From Anatilimnocola floriformis (GTDB lineage: Bacteria > Planctomycetota > Planctomycetia > Pirellulales > Pirellulaceae): 64,000 nt of DNA. The notes beneath the pieces are model-generated. The model was not told the DNA's origin, did no database searches, and saw only the letters and a list, made by a program, of their open reading frames with translations. This document shows, one piece after another, positions 21,101 to 26,799 of the stretch. The position numbers and the translations under genes were made by a program. Positions within the stretch are counted from its first letter, which is position 1. Every line of letters starts with the position of its first letter. The DNA lies in contig NZ_JAMLFW010000002.1 of the NCBI RefSeq assembly GCF_024256385.1, forward strand, positions 1,302,001 through 1,366,000, given 5' to 3'.

Positions 21101-23826
21101 AGCGTTCGGCTGATCGCATCGACCATCGACCAAGCCTTGTGTGGCAGTGAGGCGAGCGCGAGCCCGCATTGCACGAGCGTTTTCAGCAGATCAGGCGTGA
21201 TCGCCCGCAAGTGCTCACTGGCAGCCGTTTTTGCGGGCCAATTGCGCACGGCAAAGGCGGCTTGCGACAACAGCGGAAACAACATGATGACGCAAGCGAT
21301 GAGCGTCCACGCCCAAGCCGCTTGCGGCGCGAGGAACCAGCCGAGCAACAGCGCGGCGAAGAGCGCGATCGGCATCGCACTGCGGCGGAGATTATCAAAT
21401 ACTTTCCAGCGTGAAAGAAGCGACAACGGATTCCGCTTCCAGCCGGCAGCATACGGAACATAGGGCAACAGCCAGGGGAGCAACTGCCAGTCGCCGCGGA
21501 CCCAGCGATGGGCCCGCTTGGCTTCGGCGTCGTAGCGAGCCGGATAACCGTCGTAGACCTCGATGTTGCTCACGAGGCCGACACGCGTGTGACAGCCTTC
21601 GATCAGATCGTGACTGAGAATTGCATTTTCAGGAAAGGCATCGCCGAGCGCACGCTCGAAGGCTTGCAGGTCGTAGATGCCCTTGCCGGTGAAGCTTCCT
21701 TCGCCGAATAAGTCTTGATAGGTATCGGAAGCCGCCGTGGTGTAAGGATCGACTCCGGGGCTGCCAGCGAAGATCCGCGCGAACCACGATCTCCCCGCGC
21801 CGGCGAGATGCACATTCACCCGCGGCTGCAAAATGGTATAGCCAGCCGTGACCGTCGCGTGATCGGCAGCAAACTTCGGGCGATTGAGCGGATGGGCGAG
21901 CGTGCCGACGAGCTTGCGGGCCGAATCGTGTGGCAGTTGCGTATCGGAATCGAGCGTGATGACAAATGGCGTGTAAGCGGGATCATGAAACCGCGCGAGC
22001 GCGGCGAGATCGCCTTCTTGCACGACGTACGATGTCTCGGCTTCGCCATGCAGCAGCCGACCGAACTCCATCAGCTTGCCGCGCTTCCGTTCCCACCCCA
22101 TCCAAGTCCCCTCGGCGGGGTTCCACTTGCGCCGGCGATGAAACAAATAGAACGGCGCACGGCCAGAAGCTTGATATCGGTGATTGAGTGTGCGAATGCC
22201 TTGCGCGGCGCGCTCGACGAGCGCGGCATCTCCCGGCAGAACCTCTTCGGCTGCATCGGCAAAATCCGTGAGCAAGGCAAACGTGAAAGCTTCATCGCCG
22301 TTTGATAGATAATGACTCTCAAGGCGACTTAGCAGCGAATCGACTTCCCCGTTGCTCGTCAGCATCGAGGGCACGACGACGATCGTCGGATAGTTTTGCG
22401 GCACGCCGGCTTTGAAATCGAACCGCGGCAAGATTCGCGGCGGGACGAGATTGGTGATCAGTAGGTTCGACGCGCTTTGCGCGAGTTCGCTGGCGGGAAG
22501 TATCCACAGCAACGTCAGCAGCGTGAGAATTCCCACCGGAACGCCCAGCGACCAACCGATACTGGCGATGGACACGACGCCGAGGAGCGTGAGCAGGCCG
22601 AGGATGCCGAAGTAGGTGATGTTGGGATGGCGGAGCATCGCATAACGCAAGTTGCGATGCAGTGGCGCGCGATGGCCGATCTGCACTTCCAGCTGTCGAC
22701 GGCCCGCATCGACCAGCCAGTAACCAACATGGCCGCGGCGAGCAACGTCGTCATTCGCGACTCGCGCAGCCAGCGCACAATCGATGGCGATTTCGGCAAT
22801 CTCAACATCCGAGCGCTTGGTGCGCTTAGCCAGTTCCTCGACCACATGGCGATATTGATCGCGGCTGTTGAAGTGCATCTGCGGATAGACGCCGGCCGGA
22901 TCTTGCCGCAGTACTTGCTCGGCTTGGTTGTTGTCCTCAAAGAACGAACTCCAGTCGAGCGCCGCAATCAGCCGCATGCTGGTGATGACGTTGCCGATCG
23001 AAACCTGGTTGGCTGCCTGGCGCTGGTGTTCCTGCCGAACCAGATCGGTCGGATTCCAACCGCGAGCCGCAATCTGGCGCTCGAGAATGCCCGCCGCACT
23101 GCGGTGACTGGCGCCCAGATCAGGAATCTGCTCGAGCAGCTGAATGATTGTCGGAAAGCAGTGCGGTTCCGATTCTTCGGCAATCTCGAATGGCTTGTCC
23201 GCTTCCCAGCCGTCGAGCATGCTCCGCGCAGATTGATGACAGCGATACGAAAGGAGCAACTGATCACACAGCCGTCGCAGGTTTTCCACCAGCACCAGCC
23301 GCAACATGATCGGCACGGCCCAGACTTCGCCGATCGTGAGGGTCGCGACCGATTGAAACTGCTTGAGGCAGCGTGCGACGAGCGCGTCATCGAGTGAGCT
23401 ATCGGTGTGAATCACCAGCTCGCGCGCCAGCTCATACACGCGCGGATGCCCCGACTTGGTCTTCGGCAATTCCTGATAGTAACCGCGCGGTAAGTCGTCG
23501 CGAATTTCGCGTAGCTGCTCCTCGACGACGTAATAATTGTCGAGCAGCCATTCTGCCTCGGCGGGCACAGCATCGCCGCGAGACGCGGCGTCGATCATCG
23601 CGGCATGCGTGGTCGCGATGTGCGTCGCATTCAGCTCAAAGCGCCGCGCGAAGTCACGGCTCGGCAGAGTTTCATCCGTCGCGAGCTCAATGCGCGCAGC
23701 AACATCCCGAAAATGCAATTCGAGGTGCTCACTGCTGAAAGCTTCGCCGCGCAGTGGATGTAAAAGAGAATTCCCAGGCGCAGCAGGATTGGCAGGCTGC
23801 TCCGGGCAGGTGGGTGCGGTCGACAT
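15199..23826 (-). CDS. Cyclic beta-glucan synthase-like giant protein (NdvB/ChvB architecture, GH94-type C-terminus)
   Basis: 2875 residues, the usual size of NdvB/ChvB proteins, which build and close cyclic beta-1,2-glucans at the inner membrane. Residues 1-400 are soluble; helices follow at about 405-460. The glycosyltransferase region has DSD in [18 protein letters not shown] (about 627) and a QxxRW-like [12 protein letters not shown] (about 772). More helices lie at about 810-865 and 945-985. A glycoamylase-like region covers about 1340-1600, with [16 protein letters not shown] and [14 protein letters not shown]. The C-terminal half has two Glyco_transf_36-type beta-sandwiches and a GH94 phosphorylase barrel with [20 protein letters not shown] (about 2487) and [10 protein letters not shown] (about 2580). 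All hallmark segments appear intact and there is no frameshift. The product and linkage are inferred from the family. Upstream neighbours are a 64-residue ORF and a divergent ABC exporter. Confidence 0.92.
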   Translation of the reverse strand: [2875 protein letters not shown]

Positions 23827-23877
23827 TGCTTGCTATCCGAAAATGGTCAATGCGCACCGCCCGGCGCAGGCAGAGCC

Positions 23878-24072
23878 CTACTTAGCGCGAGGGCGAACAG
23901 CGGCGGTCGAGCGATAGCCATCGCTCGGTTGATAAGCGGCGACCTTGCGATCAACGTGCTGAGACGGGCTGATCGTGGCGCGGCGGTCGGCGACGAGCTC
24001 TTCACCTGAAATAAAGGCTGGTCGTGGTTTGGCGGATGAACTGCGGTTTTGTAGTTCGATAAGCGTGGGCAT
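23878..24072 (-). CDS. Small hypothetical protein (64 aa) preceding the glucan-synthase gene
   Basis: The start ATG at 24072 is preceded by CCAGGAG 7 bp upstream, the cleanest ribosome-binding site in this part of the window. The protein begins MPTLIELQNRSSSAKPRPAF and is basic, hydrophilic and without a membrane segment. The C-terminal half (VDRKVAAYQPSDGYRSTAAV) has no recognised motif. Its stop lies 51 bp before the start of the 2875-residue synthase on the same strand, so the two are probably co-transcribed. The role is unknown; a regulatory or accessory peptide for glucan synthesis is only a suggestion from position. Confidence 0.6.
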   Translation of the reverse strand: MPTLIELQNRSSSAKPRPAFISGEELVADRRATISPSQHVDRKVAAYQPSDGYRSTAAVRPRAK

Positions 24073-24424
24073 ATTTGGACTCCTGGTTTTTGCAGGTAGT
24101 TTGCAACTTGCATGCCGCGATCTCGTTTGGCCGACCGCTGCCACGTTATTGGCTGCATTTCGCGAGAATCTGATCTGGCGATGCAGCGGCATCACAAGTT
24201 CTTCATCAAACAAGTGCGTTGATCGCAATCAAAGTGAACGATCTGCAGTCAACGCGAAGCGACGCACGGCGCGCAAGATGTGTCTGCGTGAGCCGCGAGA
24301 GAAGCGGAATGCGGATTGCTTAGGTGTGGTGCGACCCCGCACGCGCCGCTTCTCCCTCCCAGCGCCGTTCGATGCATGCGTCAGTTTGTCAGGCATTAAG
24401 CCGTCCTTTGGGAAGCACGCAGTT
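24073..24424. other. Divergent promoter space between glucan-synthase unit and ABC exporter
   Basis: This 352-bp gap has no convincing gene. A reading frame continuous with the exporter runs through it, but it lacks a ribosome-binding site and codes for Arg/Ser-rich sequence unlike the exporter. Both flanking units must be transcribed from it. The only ordered site seen is the FNR-like palindrome at 24219-24232. Confidence 0.6.
24219..24232. promoter_or_regulatory. FNR/CRP-family-like binding site, TTGAT-N4-ATCAA
   Basis: The sequence TTGATCGCAATCAA matches all ten specified positions of the FNR/ANR consensus. It lies 147 bp before the small ORF start on the minus strand and 193 bp before the ABC exporter start on the plus strand, so it could control either or both. 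No regulator gene is present in the window; the assignment rests on consensus match and position. Confidence 0.4.
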
Positions 24425-26269
24425 ATGGATGAATCGGGTACCGTCGCTGAGTTGCGACTGATGGCGCGTCGCGCGCGCCAGGTGTTGCCCTTTGTGGCCA
24501 CCGAAGATCGGATGACGCTAGCCTTTGCCGCTGCCTTGATGGCCGTGGTGAGCGTGGCCAACACGGGCGTCGCTTTACTGCTCGGCCAACTCGTCGATCG
24601 CATTCAGTCGGGTGCGCGCGAACAATACAGCCACACACAGATGTACTGGGCCGCCGGTTTGATCCTGTTGAGCCTGGCCGGCATCTATCTGGTGCGCGAA
24701 GTGATCAATGTGGTCCGTCGCACGTTCGTCGAGCGGAGCGTGGCACGGCTGAATCGCGACATGCAATTGAAACTCGTCGGTCACGCGCTGCGCGGCGATC
24801 TGACGTCGCTCAATGGCGAGAAAGTCGGCGTGCTGCACGGCAAAATCTTTCGCAGCGTCGATGGGCTCATTCGTTTTGTGCGGCTGATGTTTCTCGATTG
24901 CTTGCCGGCGTTTCTGACCGGCGCCTTTGCGATCATTGCTGCAGCGTGCAAGCAACCGCTGCTGGGATTGATCATGCTTGGTGTGATTCCGCTGGCTGTG
25001 TATCTCACGCTGCGACAACTTAAGTCGCAGAAGGGTGTACGTACGAGCTTGATGCGGGACTGCGAGGAAATCGACGGCGCAGTCGTCGAACAACTTGGCG
25101 GCGCGGAGTACATTCGCGTCGCGCACACGTACAACTTCGAAATGTTCCGTCTCACGCAATCGGCCGAGAAACGCCGCAAGAGTGAAGTGAAACATCATTT
25201 CGAAATGTCGGTCTACGGCTGTTTGAAGGCCTTGAACGAGGGCTTTTTTCACATCATCGTGCTAGCCATGGCGACGTATCTGGCCATTCACGGCAAGATC
25301 AGCTTTGGCGATGTGCTGACATTTTCGGTGCTGTTCCTCAACGTCATGGCGCCGCTGAACGAGGTTCATCGCGTGCTGGATGAAGGTCACGAAGCGAGCC
25401 TGCGCGTCGGCGATCTATTGCAGATGCTCGAGACGCCGCTCGATCGTTCGTTCGCCACGCCCAACCACGATCTGTCGGTGAAGACTGGTCAACCGTTAAT
25501 CGAAATCGACGATTTGCTCGTGCAATATCAGACGCCGGATGGCAAAACGCGGCTCGCGCTCGATCACCTGACGCTCTCGATTCATCACGGCGAAACGATC
25601 GGCGTGGCCGGCCGGTCGGGATCCGGCAAATCGACCTGGATCAAAGTGCTGCTGCGACTCGTCCATCCACAAGGAGGTCAGCTGAAACTGGGCGGCAGGC
25701 CGCTCGAAGAAGTCAGCCGCGAGGAACTCGCCGGCCTGGTGAGCTATGTCGGTCAGAATCCGTTCGTCTTTTCCGGCACGATTCGCGACAACATCACCTA
25801 CGGCAACGGCGATGTGAACCAGGCCGATGTCGAACATGCGGCCCAGCAAGCCAACTTGCACGACGAGATTCTGCAAATGCCGCTCGGCTATCAGGCCCAA
25901 GTGACGGAGCGCGGCCAGAATCTTTCCGGCGGTCAGCGACAGCGGCTAGCCATTGCTCGGTTGCTGTTGAAGAACGCGCCGATCTTGATTCTCGACGAAG
26001 CGACCAGCGCTCTCGACAACATCAGCGAACGGCACGTGCAGTCGGCCCTCGGCATTCGCAATCCCGATCGAACTACGATTCTGATCGCTCATCGCTTGTC
26101 GACGCTGAAGAACTGCGACCGCATTCTGGTCTTCGAAGATGGACGCGTCACGGCCATCGGTTCGTACGACGAACTGATGGAGCAGGACGGGCTATTTTCG
26201 GATCTCGTCCACTGTGCCGAAGCCGAGCCCGACGTGGCGCACAAGCTCACGCCGGCAGTCAGCCATTGA
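24425..26269 (+). CDS. ABC transporter ATP-binding/permease protein (exporter), possible NdvA/ChvA-like glucan exporter
   Basis: 614 residues, a half-transporter of type IV exporter fold. The membrane domain (about 30-340) has six helices (for example LAFAAALMAVVSVANTGVALLL and IIVLAMATYLAI). The nucleotide-binding domain has Walker A GRSGSGKST (about 395), the signature LSGGQRQRLAIARLLL (about 499), Walker B ILILDEATSALD (about 520) and the H-loop IAHRLST. It should work as a homodimer in the inner membrane. In rhizobia and Agrobacterium the half-transporter NdvA/ChvA exports the cyclic glucan made by NdvB/ChvB; the divergent placement here suggests the same job, but general lipid or drug export is the alternative. 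The ATG at 24425 is chosen since longer in-frame starts add a low-quality Arg-rich leader. Confidence 0.88.
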   Translation: MDESGTVAELRLMARRARQVLPFVATEDRMTLAFAAALMAVVSVANTGVALLLGQLVDRIQSGAREQYSHTQMYWAAGLILLSLAGIYLVREVINVVRRTFVERSVARLNRDMQLKLVGHALRGDLTSLNGEKVGVLHGKIFRSVDGLIRFVRLMFLDCLPAFLTGAFAIIAAACKQPLLGLIMLGVIPLAVYLTLRQLKSQKGVRTSLMRDCEEIDGAVVEQLGGAEYIRVAHTYNFEMFRLTQSAEKRRKSEVKHHFEMSVYGCLKALNEGFFHIIVLAMATYLAIHGKISFGDVLTFSVLFLNVMAPLNEVHRVLDEGHEASLRVGDLLQMLETPLDRSFATPNHDLSVKTGQPLIEIDDLLVQYQTPDGKTRLALDHLTLSIHHGETIGVAGRSGSGKSTWIKVLLRLVHPQGGQLKLGGRPLEEVSREELAGLVSYVGQNPFVFSGTIRDNITYGNGDVNQADVEHAAQQANLHDEILQMPLGYQAQVTERGQNLSGGQRQRLAIARLLLKNAPILILDEATSALDNISERHVQSALGIRNPDRTTILIAHRLSTLKNCDRILVFEDGRVTAIGSYDELMEQDGLFSDLVHCAEAEPDVAHKLTPAVSH

Positions 26270-26281
26270 TTATTCTCGTGC

Positions 26282-26662
26282 TCATTCCACGCCGGAAAAA
26301 CCGCTGCTGAAAACGAAGTACGCAGCCCCCGCCATGCAAACGGCGGCAGCGAGATAATTCCACTTCAGCGGTTCGCCCAGCATCCACAGCGAGAACGGCA
26401 CGAACACCGCGAGCGTGATGATCTCCTGCAGAATCTTTAGCTGACCGAAGTTCAGGCCCGCATCGTGGCCGAGGCGGTTACCGGGGACTTGCAGCATGTA
26501 CTCGAAGAACGCGATGCCCCAGCTGATGACAATTACCAGAATCAGTGACAGCTTCTTCAGAACCGGCAACTGCATGTGCAGGTACCAGGCACAGAGCATG
26601 AAGAAGTTAGAAGCAACGAGCAGGCCGATGGAATAAACCAGCAGGAGTGTTTTGGGATTCAT
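26282..26662 (-). CDS. DMT-superfamily small membrane protein (DUF486-like)
   Basis: 126 residues with four predicted membrane helices: LLLVYSIGLLVASNFFMLCAWYL, KLSLILVIVISWGIAFFEYML, LQEIITLAVFVPFSLWML and NYLAAAVCMAGAAYFVF. The conserved middle WGIAFFEYMLQVPGNRLG and the phrase FGQLKILQEIITL are hallmarks of the DUF486 family within the drug/metabolite transporter superfamily. It is roughly a half-size DMT unit, so it probably dimerises. The substrate is unknown. It is convergent with the ABC exporter, with 12 bp between stops. Confidence 0.88.
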   Translation of the reverse strand: MNPKTLLLVYSIGLLVASNFFMLCAWYLHMQLPVLKKLSLILVIVISWGIAFFEYMLQVPGNRLGHDAGLNFGQLKILQEIITLAVFVPFSLWMLGEPLKWNYLAAAVCMAGAAYFVFSSGFSGVE

Positions 26663-26799
26663 GTGCGAGCTTGCAGAGGTCTGGAGGATGGAACGGTGGC
26701 CGTGAGAAATAACACGGCGCGAAGTGCCCGCGCTGGCTGCGAACCATGTGCCAATTTGGCCGGTGCAGCCCGAAGCATGCTCGTTCCCACGTCAGCCGC

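Noticed and set aside
24073-24424. N-terminal extension of the ABC exporter into the spacer (start at 23975)
   Set aside because: The extension overlaps the small ORF's start region, has Arg/Ser-rich sequence unlike an exporter, and lacks a ribosome-binding site.
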